A stretch of DNA of 64,000 bases. Source: Parendozoicomonas callyspongiae. GTDB taxonomy: Bacteria > Pseudomonadota > Gammaproteobacteria > Pseudomonadales > Endozoicomonadaceae. The position numbers were made by a program, and so were the translations under genes. Positions 21,217 to 33,302 of the stretch are shown one piece after another (positions within the stretch are counted from its first letter, which is position 1; each line of letters begins with the position of its first letter). Under the pieces are notes generated by a model, which was not told the origin of the DNA, ran no database searches, and saw only the letters and a list, made by a program, of their open reading frames with translations. The stretch lies in contig NZ_JAMFLX010000010.1 of assembly GCF_023502345.1 (NCBI RefSeq), positions 1-64,000 of the forward strand. The letters run 5' to 3'.

Positions 21217-21582
21217 TTAAGGGCCAAGCCGCCAGAGTTTGATAGGAAGCTGGTAATGTTTGATGACTTTTCGGGCTGCATGGATATGATGTGTTTCTCC
21301 GGGAGATTTTAGAATCAGAACAATGCCCGCTTCCAGTCCTGTCAGAAGGGAATAATGGAGTGACTGTCCGATGGCTTCAGGCCATTTTCGGGCAAAATCC
21401 ATCTCGATTGCGTGGGTTTTGGTCAGGCAGTCAACCCGGGGGCCCTGGGGTAACTCATGTTCAACCTTTCCTCCTTTTCCTTCGCACCAGACCTTTTGAT
21501 ACCAAAATTCTCTGGCGGCTTGTGCGGGCTGGGCTGCGTGTAATAACAGGGTGACGAAAAGGAAACAGGGTACTCTGCTCAT
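21217..21582 (-). CDS. Small exported protein with PD-(D/E)XK-like motif pattern
   Basis: I take the ATG at 21582 (MSRVPCFLFV), giving 121 residues; the longer frame to 21624 adds 14 residues before a signal peptide ending near AQPAQA. The mature part has two cysteines (WCEGKGG, RVDCLT) and the pattern VDCLTKTHAIEMDFARKW followed by EAIGQSLHY. An Asp, an E-x-D, a downstream Lys and a Q-x-x-x-Y helix resemble the core of PD-(D/E)XK nucleases, but this one would be periplasmic. I recall similar unnamed proteins in other marine gammaproteobacteria. The function is unknown. Confidence 0.6.
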   Translation of the reverse strand: MSRVPCFLFVTLLLHAAQPAQAAREFWYQKVWCEGKGGKVEHELPQGPRVDCLTKTHAIEMDFARKWPEAIGQSLHYSLLTGLEAGIVLILKSPGETHHIHAARKVIKHYQLPIKLWRLGP

Positions 21583-21677
21583 CAATGTATATACTCTTCC
21601 GTGATGTGTCTTAGTGTAACCCACCAGAATTGGGCTGATCGCAGGTGGCTGTAGGCAAGGCTTTACAAAGGCTTTTC

Positions 21678-21706
21678 TTGACGGGGATGTGCGCTCTCTT
21701 TAAAAT
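21678..21706 (+). promoter_or_regulatory. Promoter of the str operon
   Basis: -35 TTGACG (21678-21683), 17-nt spacer, -10 TAAAAT (21701-21706), close to consensus. The predicted leader to the rpsL ATG is about 200 nt and contains a terminator-like hairpin. No other gene is visible in 21583-21914. Confidence 0.78.
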
Positions 21707-21820
21707 CCTGTGCCTTTTAGTGTGCCCGGCTTTTGCGTGTTGCTCAAAAGCACATAAAAACAGCCTCAAAGCAGAAAATACCGTTAGCGGGATTTTTGCC
21801 GGAAAATGGGAGCACTTAAG

Positions 21821-21845
21821 ACTGGACGCAAGTCCGGTTTTTTTG
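21821..21845 (+). terminator. Terminator-like hairpin in the rpsL leader
   Basis: Stem ACTGGAC (21821-21827), GCAA tetraloop, GTCCGGT (21832-21838) and an immediate run of T residues. It has all parts of an intrinsic terminator but lies about 115 nt after the str promoter and 70 nt before rpsL. It could attenuate the operon or end a short leader RNA. Confidence 0.68.
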
Positions 21846-21914
21846 TGGCCGCGACACCAACTTCCTCTGGGTGACGCGACCCTTTGATTGTTTAGAAATC
21901 GGAGAGTGTGCCTA

Positions 21915-22289
21915 ATGGCAACCATTAACCAGCTGGTACGCAAGCCGCGTAAGCGTAAGGTCGCCAAGACCGACGTTCCTGCGCTGCAAAGCTGCCCTCA
22001 AAAACGTGGCGTGTGCACCCGTGTATACACCACTACCCCTAAGAAGCCTAACTCCGCACTGCGTAAAGTTTGCCGTGTGCGTCTGACTAACGGCTTCGAA
22101 GTGACTTCCTACATTGGTGGTGAAGGTCACAACCTGCAGGAGCACTCTGTGGTCCTGATCCGTGGCGGTCGTGTAAAGGATTTGCCCGGTGTTCGTTACC
22201 ATACCGTTCGCGGTACTCTGGATACTCAGGGTGTTAACGATCGTAAGCAAGGCCGTTCCAAGTACGGTACCAAGAAGCCTAAGTCCTAA
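21915..22289 (+). CDS. rpsL: 30S ribosomal protein S12
   Basis: S12 sits at the decoding centre and governs accuracy. The 124 residues start [15 protein letters not shown]. The streptomycin-determining lysines are wild type in [11 protein letters not shown] and [16 protein letters not shown] (positions equivalent to E. coli K42 and K87), so sensitivity is predicted. The ATG at 21915 is used, with GGAGAG about 9 nt upstream, not the in-frame start at 21888. First gene of the str operon. Confidence 0.97.
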   Translation: MATINQLVRKPRKRKVAKTDVPALQSCPQKRGVCTRVYTTTPKKPNSALRKVCRVRLTNGFEVTSYIGGEGHNLQEHSVVLIRGGRVKDLPGVRYHTVRGTLDTQGVNDRKQGRSKYGTKKPKS

Positions 22290-22465
22290 TAGGGCCTGCG
22301 CTTCCACCTCCACGCCAGTGTTTCATTAAAAGCACTTAATCAGTTGTGCTAGCTAATACAGCGGCTGGCAGGCTTTGATAAGAAGTCGTGGATGGAAATC
22401 AGATTTTTTAAGCATCTGGTTATTTTTGAAGAGTAAGGCCGAGTCAAAGCCTGATCTCGGACTAA

Positions 22466-22957
<492 letters not shown>

Positions 22958-22981
22958 ACGATTTTTCAGAGGAATTGAGTC

Positions 22982-25096
22982 GTGGCCCGTAAAACCCCGA
23001 TACGCCGTTACCGTAACATCGGTATCTGTGCCCACGTCGACGCGGGTAAGACCACTACCACGGAGCGTATCCTGTACTACACTGGTCTGTCCCACAAGAT
23101 CGGTGAAGTTCACGATGGCGCAGCTACCATGGACTGGATGGAGCAGGAACAGGAGCGTGGTATTACCATCACCTCCGCTGCGACCACCTGTTTCTGGCGT
23201 GGTATGGATGCCCAGTTTGACGAGCATCGTGTAAACATCATTGATACTCCAGGACACGTTGACTTCACTATCGAAGTAGAGCGTTCCCTGCGTGTTCTTG
23301 ATGGTGCTGTAGTAGTACTGTGTGGTTCTTCCGGCGTGCAGCCTCAGACTGAAACCGTATGGCGTCAGGCTGACAAGTACGAAGTACCTCGCATGGTATT
23401 TGTAAACAAGATGGATCGTACTGGTGCTGACTACATGATGGTAGTTAACCAGTTGAAGGACCGTCTGGGTGCAAATGCTGTACCTCTGCAGATGACCATC
23501 GGTGCAGAGGACGAATTCAAGGGTGTTGTTGACCTGATCAAGATGAAGTCCATTATCTGGAACGAAGCTGATCAGGGTATGACCTTCGCCTACGAAGATA
23601 TTCCTGCCGAGCTGGCTGATCAGTGTGCCGAAATGCACGAATACCTGGTTGAGTCCGCTGCAGAAGCTACCGAAGAGCTGATGGAGAAGTACCTGGAAGA
23701 AGGTGAACTCTCCGAGGAAGAAATCAAGGCCGGTATCCGTCAGCGGACCCTGGCTAACGAAATCATCCCTGTCTTCGGCGGCTCCGCATTCAAGAACAAG
23801 GGTGTACAAGCCGTTCTGGATGCTGTTATTGAATTCATGCCTTCTCCTCTTGAGGTTAAGGCAATTGAAGGTACTGTTGGTGAGAACGCTGACGGTGAGC
23901 ACATCATGGAAGAGCGTCCTGCAGATGACAGCGCTCCTTTCGCTGCTCTGGCCTTCAAGATTGCTACCGACCCGTTTGTTGGTACGCTGACCTTTGCTCG
24001 TGTTTATTCTGGTGTTGCAACTTCCGGTAGTTCTGTAATTAACTCCGTGAAGTCCAAGAAGGAACGTATCGGCCGTATGGTGCAGATGCATTCCAACAAC
24101 CGTGAAGAGATTAAAGAAGCGCTGGCTGGTGACATTGTTGCTCTGATTGGTATGAAGGATGTAACTACAGGTGAAACCCTGTGTGATCCAGCTCACCCAA
24201 TCGTACTGGAGCGCATGGAATTCCCGGAGCCAGTAATCTCCGTAGCTGTTGAGCCTAAGTCTAAGGCTGACCAGGAGAAGATGGGCATCGCACTGGGCAA
24301 GCTGGCTCAGGAAGATCCATCTTTCCGTGTTAAGACTGACGAAGAAACTGGTCAGACTATCATCTCTGGTATGGGTGAGCTGCACTTGGACGTTCTCGTC
24401 GACCGTATGCGTCGTGAGTTCAAGGTTGAAGCGAACATTGGTAAGCCTCAGGTTGCCTACCGCGAGAAGATCAAGTCCAGTGTTGAAGCCAACCACAAGT
24501 TTGCCAAGCAATCTGGTGGTCGCGGTCAGTACGGTCACGTTGTTGTTGAGTTCTCTCCAGCGGATGACGGTGAAGAAGGTCTGGTATTCATCAACGAAAT
24601 CGTTGGTGGCACCATTCCTAAGGAATACATTCCTGCGGTACAAAAAGGTATCGAAGAACAGATGCAGAATGGCGTTATCGCCGGCTACCCTCTGTTGGGT
24701 CTGAAAGCTCGTCTGTTTGATGGTTCCTTCCACGAGGTTGACTCCAACGAGATGGCGTTTAAAATCGCCGCATCTCAGGCTCTGAAGAAGTACGCGCCAC
24801 AGGCTAAGCCTGTGCTGATGGAACCCATGATGCAGGTTGAGGTGGTAACACCTGAAGACTACATGGGTGATGTTATGGGCGACCTGAACCGTCGTCGTGG
24901 TCTTGTTCAGGGTATGGAAGATACCCCGACCGGTAAGACTATTAACGCTCAGGTTCCACTGGGTGAAATGTTTGGTTATGCAACTGATCTGCGCTCTGCT
25001 ACTCAGGGCCGTGCTACTTACACTATGGAGTTTGCAGAATATGCAGAAGCTCCAAGTAGCATCGCTGATGCGGTGATCAAGGCAAACCAGGGTTAA
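22982..25096 (+). CDS. fusA: Elongation factor G
   Basis: EF-G is the translocation GTPase. The 704-residue product has P-loop [13 protein letters not shown] near residue 17, switch [10 protein letters not shown] near 88, NKMDRTGAD, and domains II-V with the domain IV tip region near [15 protein letters not shown]. Start is GTG at 22982, 24 nt after rpsG, preceded by GAGGAATTGAGTC. It is the classical str-operon EF-G, not a FusB-like paralogue. tuf follows after 32 nt. Confidence 0.97.
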   Translation: MARKTPIRRYRNIGICAHVDAGKTTTTERILYYTGLSHKIGEVHDGAATMDWMEQEQERGITITSAATTCFWRGMDAQFDEHRVNIIDTPGHVDFTIEVERSLRVLDGAVVVLCGSSGVQPQTETVWRQADKYEVPRMVFVNKMDRTGADYMMVVNQLKDRLGANAVPLQMTIGAEDEFKGVVDLIKMKSIIWNEADQGMTFAYEDIPAELADQCAEMHEYLVESAAEATEELMEKYLEEGELSEEEIKAGIRQRTLANEIIPVFGGSAFKNKGVQAVLDAVIEFMPSPLEVKAIEGTVGENADGEHIMEERPADDSAPFAALAFKIATDPFVGTLTFARVYSGVATSGSSVINSVKSKKERIGRMVQMHSNNREEIKEALAGDIVALIGMKDVTTGETLCDPAHPIVLERMEFPEPVISVAVEPKSKADQEKMGIALGKLAQEDPSFRVKTDEETGQTIISGMGELHLDVLVDRMRREFKVEANIGKPQVAYREKIKSSVEANHKFAKQSGGRGQYGHVVVEFSPADDGEEGLVFINEIVGGTIPKEYIPAVQKGIEEQMQNGVIAGYPLLGLKARLFDGSFHEVDSNEMAFKIAASQALKKYAPQAKPVLMEPMMQVEVVTPEDYMGDVMGDLNRRRGLVQGMEDTPTGKTINAQVPLGEMFGYATDLRSATQGRATYTMEFAEYAEAPSSIADAVIKANQG

Positions 25097-25128
25097 TTAT
25101 TTCAGACTCGCTAGAAGGTAAGTGAAAA

Positions 25129-26352
<1,224 letters not shown>

Positions 26353-26394
26353 TAGCTGGCTGTTATCAACAGCAAGTTAAAATCGTTTGATCGA

Positions 26395-26426
26395 AAGGCC
26401 TCAGGTTGATGCCTGAGGCCCTTTCT
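26395..26426 (+). terminator. Terminator after the str operon
   Basis: Perfect 9-bp stem GGCCTCAGG (26397-26405) with CCTGAGGCC (26412-26420), then CTTTCTT. Located about 45 nt after tufA and before the S10 promoter. Confidence 0.88.
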
Positions 26427-26474
26427 TATGTGAAAACAGCTATGTGAAAAGGGTAAGTGCTATTTGGTGTTTTG

Positions 26475-26503
26475 TTGACAGAGGTGTTGACAGCACTTAA
26501 AAT
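26475..26503 (+). promoter_or_regulatory. Promoter of the S10 operon
   Basis: Consensus -35 TTGACA (26475-26480), 17-nt spacer, -10 TAAAAT (26498-26503), then a GC-rich GCGCGC discriminator. A second TTGACA (26487-26492) lies inside the spacer, giving a duplicated GTTGACAG. The leader then forms a hairpin CTGCCC/GGGCAG (26521-26542). Confidence 0.85.
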
Positions 26504-26567
26504 GCGCGCTCCTTTTTCATCTGCCCGCCGTTGAGTGGGCAGATTTCGTTCTTTAAACACCTATTAG

Positions 26568-26900
<333 letters not shown>

Positions 26901-27013
26901 TAATTCAGGCTGGAATTGTTCTGAGTTAGTTCTCCGAACAGTTCTTGCTTGTGTAACGCTCTGGAATGGGCGGCCATAGCGGGTAATAGCCCCGTACACG
27001 TAAGAGGTAGACT

Positions 27014-27676
27014 ATGTCTAGTCAAGAAAACGGCAAGCTGGGCCTTGTCGGTAAGAAGTGTGGCATGACCCGCATCTTTACCGAAGAAGGTGCATCCCTG
27101 CCCGTTACTGTTATCGAAGTAGAACCTAACCACATTACTCAGATTCGTTCTGAGGAAGTGGATGGTTACCAAGCCGTTCAGGTTACCACTGGCAGCAAGA
27201 AAGCTTCCCGTGTATCCAAGCCTGAAGCAGGTCATTTCGCCAAAGCTGGTGTTGAAGCTGGTCGCGGTCTGTGGGAATTCCGTCTGGACGGTGAAGCTGA
27301 GCTGAAAGCTGGCGACGTCCTGACTGTAGAATTGTTCGCAGCGGGTCAGAAGGTAGACGTAATTGGACGTTCCAAGGGTAAGGGTTTCCAGGGCGGCGTA
27401 AAGCGCTGGAATTTCCATATGCAGGACGCCACTCACGGTAACTCTCTGTCTCACCGTGCACCTGGTTCCATTGGTCAGTGTCAGACTCCCGGTCGTGTCT
27501 TCAAAGGCAAGAAAATGGCGGGTCACATGGGTGACGAGCAAGTAACTGTTCAGTCCCTGGAAATCGTTCGCGTTGACGCTGAGCGTAACCTGCTCCTGAT
27601 CAAGGGTGCGGTCCCTGGTGCCACTGGCGCTGATGTTGTTATCAAGCCTGCCGTTAAGGCCGGTGCCGCGGCCTGA
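27014..27676 (+). CDS. rplC: 50S ribosomal protein L3
   Basis: L3 initiates 50S assembly and reaches the peptidyl transferase centre. At 220 residues it is about ten longer than E. coli L3. The conserved core is seen in [17 protein letters not shown] and [20 protein letters not shown], the latter containing the glutamine that PrmB methylates in E. coli. AAGAGGTAG precedes the ATG. rplD follows after 14 nt. Confidence 0.97.
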   Translation: MSSQENGKLGLVGKKCGMTRIFTEEGASLPVTVIEVEPNHITQIRSEEVDGYQAVQVTTGSKKASRVSKPEAGHFAKAGVEAGRGLWEFRLDGEAELKAGDVLTVELFAAGQKVDVIGRSKGKGFQGGVKRWNFHMQDATHGNSLSHRAPGSIGQCQTPGRVFKGKKMAGHMGDEQVTVQSLEIVRVDAERNLLLIKGAVPGATGADVVIKPAVKAGAAA

Positions 27677-27690
27677 TAGGGGATTTGAAC

Positions 27691-28293
27691 ATGGATCTGA
27701 ACGTAATTGGTGCAGACGCCCTGAAGGTTTCCGACGTAACCTTCGGCGTTGAATTCAACGAAGCCCTGGTTCACCAGGCCGTTGTTGCCTTCATGGCAGG
27801 TGCTCGTCAGGGTACTAAAGCTCAGAAGACTCGCAGCGACGTAAGTGGCGGTGGTCGTAAGCCTTTCCGTCAGAAAGGTACTGGCCGTGCACGTGCCGGT
27901 ACTATCCGCAGCCCACTGTGGCGCGGGGGCGGTGCTACTTTCGCCGCTCGTCCTCAGGACCACAGCAAAAAGCTCAACAAAAAGATGTACCGCGGCGCGC
28001 TGCGTTCCATCCTGTCTGAGCTGGTTCGCCAGGAACGTCTGGTTGTTGTTTCTGAATTCAAGGCAGAAACTCCCAAGACCAAGGCAATGGTTGCCAAGCT
28101 GACTGAAATGAATGCTTGCAATGCCCTGATCGTATCCGACAGCGTAGACCAGAACGTTTACCTGTCCGCTCGCAATATCCCTCATGTTGATGTTCGCGAT
28201 GTGCAAGGTATTGATCCGGTAAGCCTGGTTGCTCACGAAAAAGTGATCATGACTGTTGACGCGGTCAAGAAGTTCGAGGAGATGCTGGGATGA
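27691..28293 (+). CDS. rplD: 50S ribosomal protein L4
   Basis: L4 lines the peptide exit tunnel and in E. coli represses the S10 operon at transcription and translation. The product is 200 residues. Its tunnel loop contains [20 protein letters not shown]. The ATG at 27691 is the start, with GGGG upstream; the frame extends to a TTG two codons earlier. The stop overlaps the rplW start (ATGA), so translation is coupled. Confidence 0.97.
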   Translation: MDLNVIGADALKVSDVTFGVEFNEALVHQAVVAFMAGARQGTKAQKTRSDVSGGGRKPFRQKGTGRARAGTIRSPLWRGGGATFAARPQDHSKKLNKKMYRGALRSILSELVRQERLVVVSEFKAETPKTKAMVAKLTEMNACNALIVSDSVDQNVYLSARNIPHVDVRDVQGIDPVSLVAHEKVIMTVDAVKKFEEMLG

Positions 28294-28586
28294 ATCAGGA
28301 ACGACTGCTGAAAGTCCTCGTTGGTCCCCACATTTCCGAGAAGTCTTCGGTTGTGGCTGAGACTAACAACCAGTATGTGTTCAAGGTAGCTACCGACGCA
28401 ACCAAGCTGGAAATCAAGAAGGCTGTCGAGCAACTGTTCGAAGTCAAGGTCAAGGCAGTAACTACTGTCAACGTGAAGGGCAAGACCAAGCGCACCATGC
28501 GTGGCCTGGGCAAGCGTAACGACTGGAAAAAGGCGTACGTTTCCCTGGATGCTGGTCAGGAAATTGACTTCGCGGACGCTGAATAA
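28290..28586 (+). CDS. rplW: 50S ribosomal protein L23
   Basis: L23 lies at the tunnel exit and docks trigger factor and SRP. The 98 residues begin [19 protein letters not shown] and end with the family's [12 protein letters not shown]. The extended loop contains [16 protein letters not shown]. It overlaps rplD by 4 nt and rplB follows after 11 nt. Confidence 0.96.
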   Translation: MNQERLLKVLVGPHISEKSSVVAETNNQYVFKVATDATKLEIKKAVEQLFEVKVKAVTTVNVKGKTKRTMRGLGKRNDWKKAYVSLDAGQEIDFADAE

Positions 28587-28597
28587 GGAGACAGACA

Positions 28598-29422
28598 ATG
28601 GCTGTTGTTAAGTGTAAACCCACTTCTCCGGGGCGCCGCTTTGTAGTCAAGGTCGTTAACCCTGACCTGCACAAAGGTAAGCCCTACGCTCCTCTGCTCG
28701 AGAAGAAGAGCAAAAGCGGTGGTCGTAACAATGCTGGCCGCATCACCACCCGTCACGTTGGTGGTGGCCACAAGCAGCACTACCGTGTTGTAGACTTCCG
28801 TCGCAACAAGGATGGCATTCCAGCCATCGTTGAGCGTCTGGAATACGATCCAAACCGTACTGCGCACATCGCCCTGTTGAAGTACATGGACGGTGAGCGT
28901 CGTTACATTATCGCACCGAAGGGTGTTAAAGCTGGTGATGAGCTGATCTCTGGTGTTCACGCTCCTATCAAAGCTGGTAACACTCTGCCGCTGCGTAACA
29001 TCCCTCAGGGTTCCGTTATCCACTGTGTGGAACTGAAGCCTGGCAAGGGTGCACAAATGATGCGTTCCGCTGGCACTTCTGCTCAGCTGGTTGCACGTGA
29101 AGGTGCCTATGTAACCCTACGCCTGCGCTCCGGCGAAATGCGTAAGGTTCTGGCTGACTGTCGCGCAACTCTGGGTGAAGTATCCAACGGCGAGCACGGT
29201 CTTCGCTCTCTGGGTAAGGCTGGTGCCAAGCGCTGGCGTGGTGTTCGTCCTACCGTTCGCGGTGTGGCCATGAACCCTGTGGATCACCCACATGGTGGTG
29301 GTGAAGGTCGTACCTCTGGTGGCCGTCATCCTGTTACTCCGTGGGGCGTACCTACGAAGGGCAAGAAGACTCGCTCCAACAAGCGTACTGACAAGTTCAT
29401 TGTCCGTCGCCGCACCAAGTAA
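28598..29422 (+). CDS. rplB: 50S ribosomal protein L2
   Basis: L2 supports the peptidyl transferase centre and subunit joining. The 274-residue product shows the conserved C-terminal [20 protein letters not shown], whose histidine is linked to peptidyl transfer, and the RNA-binding OB and SH3-like domains upstream. AAGGAG precedes the ATG. Confidence 0.98.
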   Translation: MAVVKCKPTSPGRRFVVKVVNPDLHKGKPYAPLLEKKSKSGGRNNAGRITTRHVGGGHKQHYRVVDFRRNKDGIPAIVERLEYDPNRTAHIALLKYMDGERRYIIAPKGVKAGDELISGVHAPIKAGNTLPLRNIPQGSVIHCVELKPGKGAQMMRSAGTSAQLVAREGAYVTLRLRSGEMRKVLADCRATLGEVSNGEHGLRSLGKAGAKRWRGVRPTVRGVAMNPVDHPHGGGEGRTSGGRHPVTPWGVPTKGKKTRSNKRTDKFIVRRRTK

Positions 29423-29439
29423 TTTGAGAGGATAACATC

Positions 29440-29718
29440 GTGCCACGTTCACTGAAGAAAGGTCCTTTTATCGACCTGCACCTGTTGAAGAAGGTGGAGG
29501 ACGCGGTAGGGGCTGGCAACAAGCGCCCGATCAAGACCTGGTCTCGCCGCTCCATGATCATTCCGCAGATGGTTGGTCTGACCATCGCGGTTCACAACGG
29601 TCGTCAGCACGTGCCTGTCTATGTCTCTGAAGAGATGGTCGGCCACAAGCTGGGCGAGTTTGCAGCCACCCGCACCTATCGCGGTCATGCTGCAGACAAG
29701 AAGGCCAAGAAGCGCTAA
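29440..29718 (+). CDS. rpsS: 30S ribosomal protein S19
   Basis: S19 forms part of the 30S head near the A-site finger. The 92 residues start [19 protein letters not shown] and contain [14 protein letters not shown]-like sequence ([20 protein letters not shown]). The start codon is GTG at 29440 with GAGAGG upstream. It is followed by rplV after 11 nt. Confidence 0.96.
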   Translation: MPRSLKKGPFIDLHLLKKVEDAVGAGNKRPIKTWSRRSMIIPQMVGLTIAVHNGRQHVPVYVSEEMVGHKLGEFAATRTYRGHAADKKAKKR

Positions 29719-29729
29719 GGGGTATTGAG

Positions 29730-30065
29730 ATGAAAGAAGTAGCTGCTACGCACAACGGCGCTCGCATTTCTGCCCAGAAGGCTCGCTTGGTTGCAGACCT
29801 GATTCGCGGTAAGAATGTTGCAGAAGCTCTGGACATCCTGACTTTCAGCACCAAGAAGGCTGCTGTTCTTGTCAAGAAAGTACTTGAGTCTGCTGTAGCA
29901 AATGCTGAGCACAACGAAGGCATGGACATTGATGAGCTCAAAGTCAGCACTGCTTTCGTAAACGAAGGTATGACTCTGAAGCGCATCAAGCCACGTGCCA
30001 AGGGCCGTGCTGATCGCATTCTGAAGCGGTCTTGCCACATCACTGTGAAGGTTGCTGAGGTTTAA
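29730..30065 (+). CDS. rplV: 50S ribosomal protein L22
   Basis: L22 extends a beta-hairpin to the constriction of the exit tunnel. The 111-residue product has the family features [21 protein letters not shown] and the hairpin tip [17 protein letters not shown]. No insertion or deletion of the kind linked with macrolide resistance is seen in the hairpin. Confidence 0.96.
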   Translation: MKEVAATHNGARISAQKARLVADLIRGKNVAEALDILTFSTKKAAVLVKKVLESAVANAEHNEGMDIDELKVSTAFVNEGMTLKRIKPRAKGRADRILKRSCHITVKVAEV

Positions 30066-30077
30066 GGGAGCGATCAG

Positions 30078-30779
30078 ATGGGTCAGAAAGTACATCCTAC
30101 AGGCATTCGCCTGGGTATCGTTAAGGACCATACTTCCGTATGGTACGCAGAAGGTACCGAATACGCTGACAAGCTGTATGCCGATCTGCAGGTTCGCGAG
30201 TACATCGAGAACAAGCTGAAGAATGCATCTGTTAGCCGTATTGAAATCCAGCGCCCTGCACAGAGCGCTCGCGTTACTATTCACACTGCTCGCCCCGGTA
30301 TCGTTATCGGTAAGAAGGGTGAAGATGTTGAAAAGCTGCGTCAGAAGCTGAACAAGATGATGGGTGTGCCCGTGCACATCAACATCGAAGAAGTACGCAA
30401 GCCTGAGATCGATGCCAAGCTGGTAGCACAAAGCATTGCTGGTCAGCTGGAGCGTCGTGTAATGTTCCGTCGTGCCATGAAGCGTTCCGTGCAGAACGCC
30501 ATGCGTCTGGGCGCCAAAGGTATCAAGATTCAGCTGTCCGGCCGTCTGGGCGGTGCTGAAATCGCACGTACCGAATGGTACCGCGAAGGTCGTGTGCCTC
30601 TGCACACCCTGCGTGCGGACATCGATTATGCCACTTACGAAGCGCATACCACCTACGGTGTTATTGGCGTGAAGGTGTGGATCTTCAAGGGCGAAGTTAT
30701 CGGCGGTGTTCGTGAGGAAGAGAAGGAGCAGAAGAAGCCTGCTCGTCGTCCTCGCAAGAAGCCGGCCGCTAAGAAGTAA
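30078..30779 (+). CDS. rpsC: 30S ribosomal protein S3
   Basis: S3 forms the mRNA entry tunnel with S4 and S5. The 233 residues contain the KH domain motif [14 protein letters not shown] and the C-terminal domain with [20 protein letters not shown]. The C-terminal tail is unusually lysine/arginine-rich ([15 protein letters not shown]). 12 nt separate it from rplP. Confidence 0.97.
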   Translation: MGQKVHPTGIRLGIVKDHTSVWYAEGTEYADKLYADLQVREYIENKLKNASVSRIEIQRPAQSARVTIHTARPGIVIGKKGEDVEKLRQKLNKMMGVPVHINIEEVRKPEIDAKLVAQSIAGQLERRVMFRRAMKRSVQNAMRLGAKGIKIQLSGRLGGAEIARTEWYREGRVPLHTLRADIDYATYEAHTTYGVIGVKVWIFKGEVIGGVREEEKEQKKPARRPRKKPAAKK

Positions 30780-30791
30780 GGAGTTATAACG

Positions 30792-31205
30792 ATGCTCCAA
30801 CCTAAGCGTACTAAATTCCGCAAGCAGATGAAGGGCCGCAACCGTGGTCTTGCTCATCGCGGTTCTAAGGTCAGCTTCGGCGAATACGCATTGAAAGCTG
30901 TTGGCCGTGGCCGTATAACAGCCCGCCAGATCGAAGCGGCACGTCGTGCCATGACTCGTCACGTTAAGCGTGGTGGTAAGATCTGGATTCGCATCTTCCC
31001 TGACAAGCCAATTACCAAGAAGCCTCTCGAGGTTCGTCAAGGTAAAGGTAAGGGTAGCGTTGAGTACTGGGTAGCACAGATTCAGCCGGGTCGTGTCCTG
31101 TACGAAATGGAAGGCGTATCCGAAGAGCTGGCTCGTGAAGCTTTTGCTCTGGCTGCCGCCAAACTGCCTTTGCAGACAGTTTTCGTTAAGCGGGGTGTGA
31201 TGTAA
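30792..31205 (+). CDS. rplP: 50S ribosomal protein L16
   Basis: L16 contacts the A-site tRNA elbow. The 137 residues begin [19 protein letters not shown] and contain [19 protein letters not shown] and the [19 protein letters not shown] signature. The arginine hydroxylated by YcfD in E. coli appears conserved in the [12 protein letters not shown] stretch. Its TAA stop overlaps the rpmC start by one base (TAATG). Confidence 0.97.
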   Translation: MLQPKRTKFRKQMKGRNRGLAHRGSKVSFGEYALKAVGRGRITARQIEAARRAMTRHVKRGGKIWIRIFPDKPITKKPLEVRQGKGKGSVEYWVAQIQPGRVLYEMEGVSEELAREAFALAAAKLPLQTVFVKRGVM

Positions 31206-31396
31206 TGAAAGCCGCAGAGCTTCGTGAAAAGTCTATTGAGGAGCTGAATGTTCAGCTTCTCGATCTGCTGCGCGATCAGTTTAACTACCGTATGCAGCAG
31301 ACTACTGGTCAGCTGAAGCAGACTCATCTGCTGAAGCAGACCAAGCGGGACATCGCCCGCATCAAGGCGATGCTGACTGAGAAGGCAGGTAAGTAA
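31205..31396 (+). CDS. rpmC: 50S ribosomal protein L29
   Basis: L29 is a two-helix protein near the tunnel exit next to L23. The 63 residues match the family ([20 protein letters not shown], then [20 protein letters not shown]). It begins in the rplP stop codon and is followed by rpsQ after 1 nt, so these three genes are tightly coupled. Confidence 0.96.
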   Translation: MKAAELREKSIEELNVQLLDLLRDQFNYRMQQTTGQLKQTHLLKQTKRDIARIKAMLTEKAGK

Positions 31397-31397
31397 A

Positions 31398-31661
31398 ATG
31401 TCTGAGACCAAAAAAGTCCGTACACTGACCGGTAAGGTCGTGAGCGACAAGATGGACAAGACCATTACTGTCCTGATCGAGCGTCGCGTTAAGCATCCGC
31501 TGTACGGTAAAATCGTAAAGCGGTCTACTAAATTGCACGCACACGACGAGCAAAATGAGTGCCGTATGGGTGACAAAGTCACCATCCGCGAAACTCGTCC
31601 TCTGTCCAAGAACAAGTCTTTTGAACTTGTTTCCATTGAAGAGCGTGCGACTCAAATCTAA
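31398..31661 (+). CDS. rpsQ: 30S ribosomal protein S17
   Basis: S17 is a primary 16S-binding protein with an OB fold. The 87 residues contain [20 protein letters not shown] and [18 protein letters not shown]. This ends the S10 gene block; a GC-rich hairpin follows before rplN. Confidence 0.96.
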   Translation: MSETKKVRTLTGKVVSDKMDKTITVLIERRVKHPLYGKIVKRSTKLHAHDEQNECRMGDKVTIRETRPLSKNKSFELVSIEERATQI

Positions 31662-31667
31662 GGCTAT

Positions 31668-31689
31668 ACCGGCCTTTAGGGCCGGCTTT
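31668..31689 (+). other. Hairpin at the S10/spc operon boundary
   Basis: CCGGCC (31669-31674) pairs with GGCCGG (31680-31685), and CTTT follows. It marks the boundary where E. coli switches from the S10 to the spc operon. The U tract is short, so full termination is doubtful; no separate spc promoter is visible in the 55-nt spacer. Confidence 0.55.
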
Positions 31690-31716
31690 GAGTCTGCAGT
31701 TTGAGGAGAACTGGTA

Positions 31717-32085
31717 ATGATTCAGACCGAGACACAACTCGAAGTAGCAGATAACAGCGGTGCCCGCCGTGTTCAGTGCATCAAAGTACTGGGCGGCTCC
31801 CATCGTCGTTATGCTGGTATCGGTGACATTATTAAGATCACCGTAAAGGAAGCAATTCCTCGTGGTAAAGTGAAGAAAGGCCAGGTAATGAATGCCGTGG
31901 TCGTTCGCACTAAGAAGGGTGTTCGTCGTCCTGATGGATCTCTGATCCGTTTTGATGGCAATGCTGCGGTTCTGCTGAATGCACAGAACCAGCCAATCGG
32001 CACCCGTATCTTTGGCCCGGTGACTCGTGAGCTGCGCGGTGAGCAGTTCATGAAGATCATCTCTCTGGCACCAGAAGTGCTGTAA
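31717..32085 (+). CDS. rplN: 50S ribosomal protein L14
   Basis: L14 lies at the subunit interface and binds the silencing factor RsfS. The 122 residues start [20 protein letters not shown] and carry the family signature up to [17 protein letters not shown] lies 8 nt before the ATG. First gene of the spc block; rplX follows after 11 nt. Confidence 0.97.
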   Translation: MIQTETQLEVADNSGARRVQCIKVLGGSHRRYAGIGDIIKITVKEAIPRGKVKKGQVMNAVVVRTKKGVRRPDGSLIRFDGNAAVLLNAQNQPIGTRIFGPVTRELRGEQFMKIISLAPEVL

Positions 32086-32096
32086 GGAGATAGACC

Positions 32097-32411
32097 GTGA
32101 AAAAGATTCGTCGTGACGATGAAGTAGTAGTCATTGCTGGCAAAGATAAAGGCAAGCGTGGCAAGGTTCTGAGTGTTAACATCGATGGTCGTGTCCTGGT
32201 TCAGGGCGTGAACATGGTGAAGAAGCACCAGAAGCCTAACCCGATGCTGGGCCAGCCTGGCGGTATCGTTGAGAAAGAAGCCCCTATTCAGGCTTCCAAC
32301 GTTGCCATCTGGAACTCGGAAGCTGGTAAGGCTGACCGCGTTGGTTTCTCCATCACTGATGGTAAGAAGCAGCGTGTGTTCAAGTCTACCGGCAACCCTG
32401 TTGACGCTTAA
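32097..32411 (+). CDS. rplX: 50S ribosomal protein L24
   Basis: L24 is an early assembly protein with a KOW motif, seen as [20 protein letters not shown]. Its 104 residues match the family. The start is GTG at 32097, with AAGGAG 8 nt upstream. In E. coli, S8 represses this operon at the next gene, rplE. Confidence 0.96.
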   Translation: MKKIRRDDEVVVIAGKDKGKRGKVLSVNIDGRVLVQGVNMVKKHQKPNPMLGQPGGIVEKEAPIQASNVAIWNSEAGKADRVGFSITDGKKQRVFKSTGNPVDA

Positions 32412-32423
32412 GGGGCTGGTGAA

Positions 32424-32963
32424 ATGGCAGAACTGAAGAAAAAGTTCCGTGAAGAGCTTGTACCTCAGCTTATGAAAGAGCTGGGTCTCAAGAACGTGAA
32501 CGAAGTACCCCGGATCACCAAAATCACCCTGAATATGGGTGTTGGTGAAGCGATTGGCGATAAGAAAGTTATTGAGCATGCTCTGAGCGATCTGACCAAG
32601 ATCGCAGGCCAGAAGCCTGTCGTAACTAAAGCTCGCAAATCTGTAGCCGGCTTTAAAGTCCGTGAAGGATGGCCGATTGGCGTGAAGGTAACTCTGCGTA
32701 ATGAGCAGATGTATCAATTCCTGCAACGTCTGATCGATATCGCTCTGCCCCGCGTGCGTGACTTTCGCGGTGTGAGCGCCAAATCATTCGACGGTCGTGG
32801 CAACTACAGTATGGGTGTTAAAGAACAGATCATGTTCGCAGAAGTTGATTACGATAAGATCGACACTCTGCGTGGTCTGGACATCACCTTTACCACTACT
32901 GCCAAGACTGACGACGAAGGTCGTGCGCTTCTGAAAGCGTTCAACTTCCCTTTCCGTAACTAA
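32424..32963 (+). CDS. rplE: 50S ribosomal protein L5
   Basis: L5 binds 5S rRNA and touches the P-site tRNA. The 179 residues contain the signature around [17 protein letters not shown] and [20 protein letters not shown]. In E. coli the S8 target overlaps the start of this gene; the 12-nt rplX-rplE spacer is compatible, but I did not verify the S8 site. Confidence 0.97.
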   Translation: MAELKKKFREELVPQLMKELGLKNVNEVPRITKITLNMGVGEAIGDKKVIEHALSDLTKIAGQKPVVTKARKSVAGFKVREGWPIGVKVTLRNEQMYQFLQRLIDIALPRVRDFRGVSAKSFDGRGNYSMGVKEQIMFAEVDYDKIDTLRGLDITFTTTAKTDDEGRALLKAFNFPFRN

Positions 32964-32975
32964 AGGCGAAGGTTT

Positions 32976-33281
32976 ATGGCTAAAGAATCCATGAAGCAGC
33001 GCGAGCTCAAGCGACAGAAGCTTGTTGCAAAGTTCGCACAGAAGCGCGCTGAACTGAAAGCTATTATCAACAGCCCTGCCAGCAGTGAAGAAGAGCGCTG
33101 GGAAGCAACCGTGGCCCTGCAGAAGCAGCCACGTGATGCATCCAAAGCGCGTCTGCGTAATCGCTGTCGTCTGACTGGTCGTCCTCACGCATACCTGCGT
33201 AAGTTCGGTCTCAGTCGTATCAAACTGCGTGAAGCCGCCATGCGCGGTGACGTTCCTGGCCTGACTAAGGCCAGCTGGTAA
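32976..33281 (+). CDS. rpsN: 30S ribosomal protein S14, zinc-free type
   Basis: S14 is in the 30S head. At 101 residues it is the long form without the CxxC-CxxC zinc ribbon. It contains [20 protein letters not shown] and the C-terminal [20 protein letters not shown] typical of the family. It follows rplE after 12 nt. Confidence 0.96.
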   Translation: MAKESMKQRELKRQKLVAKFAQKRAELKAIINSPASSEEERWEATVALQKQPRDASKARLRNRCRLTGRPHAYLRKFGLSRIKLREAAMRGDVPGLTKASW

Positions 33282-33302
33282 GGTCGCTGTAGGAGAGCAA
33301 AT

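Noticed and set aside
21645-21887. 80-codon frame across the str promoter and leader hairpin
   Set aside because: It runs through a promoter and a terminator stem and has no RBS; coding is unlikely.
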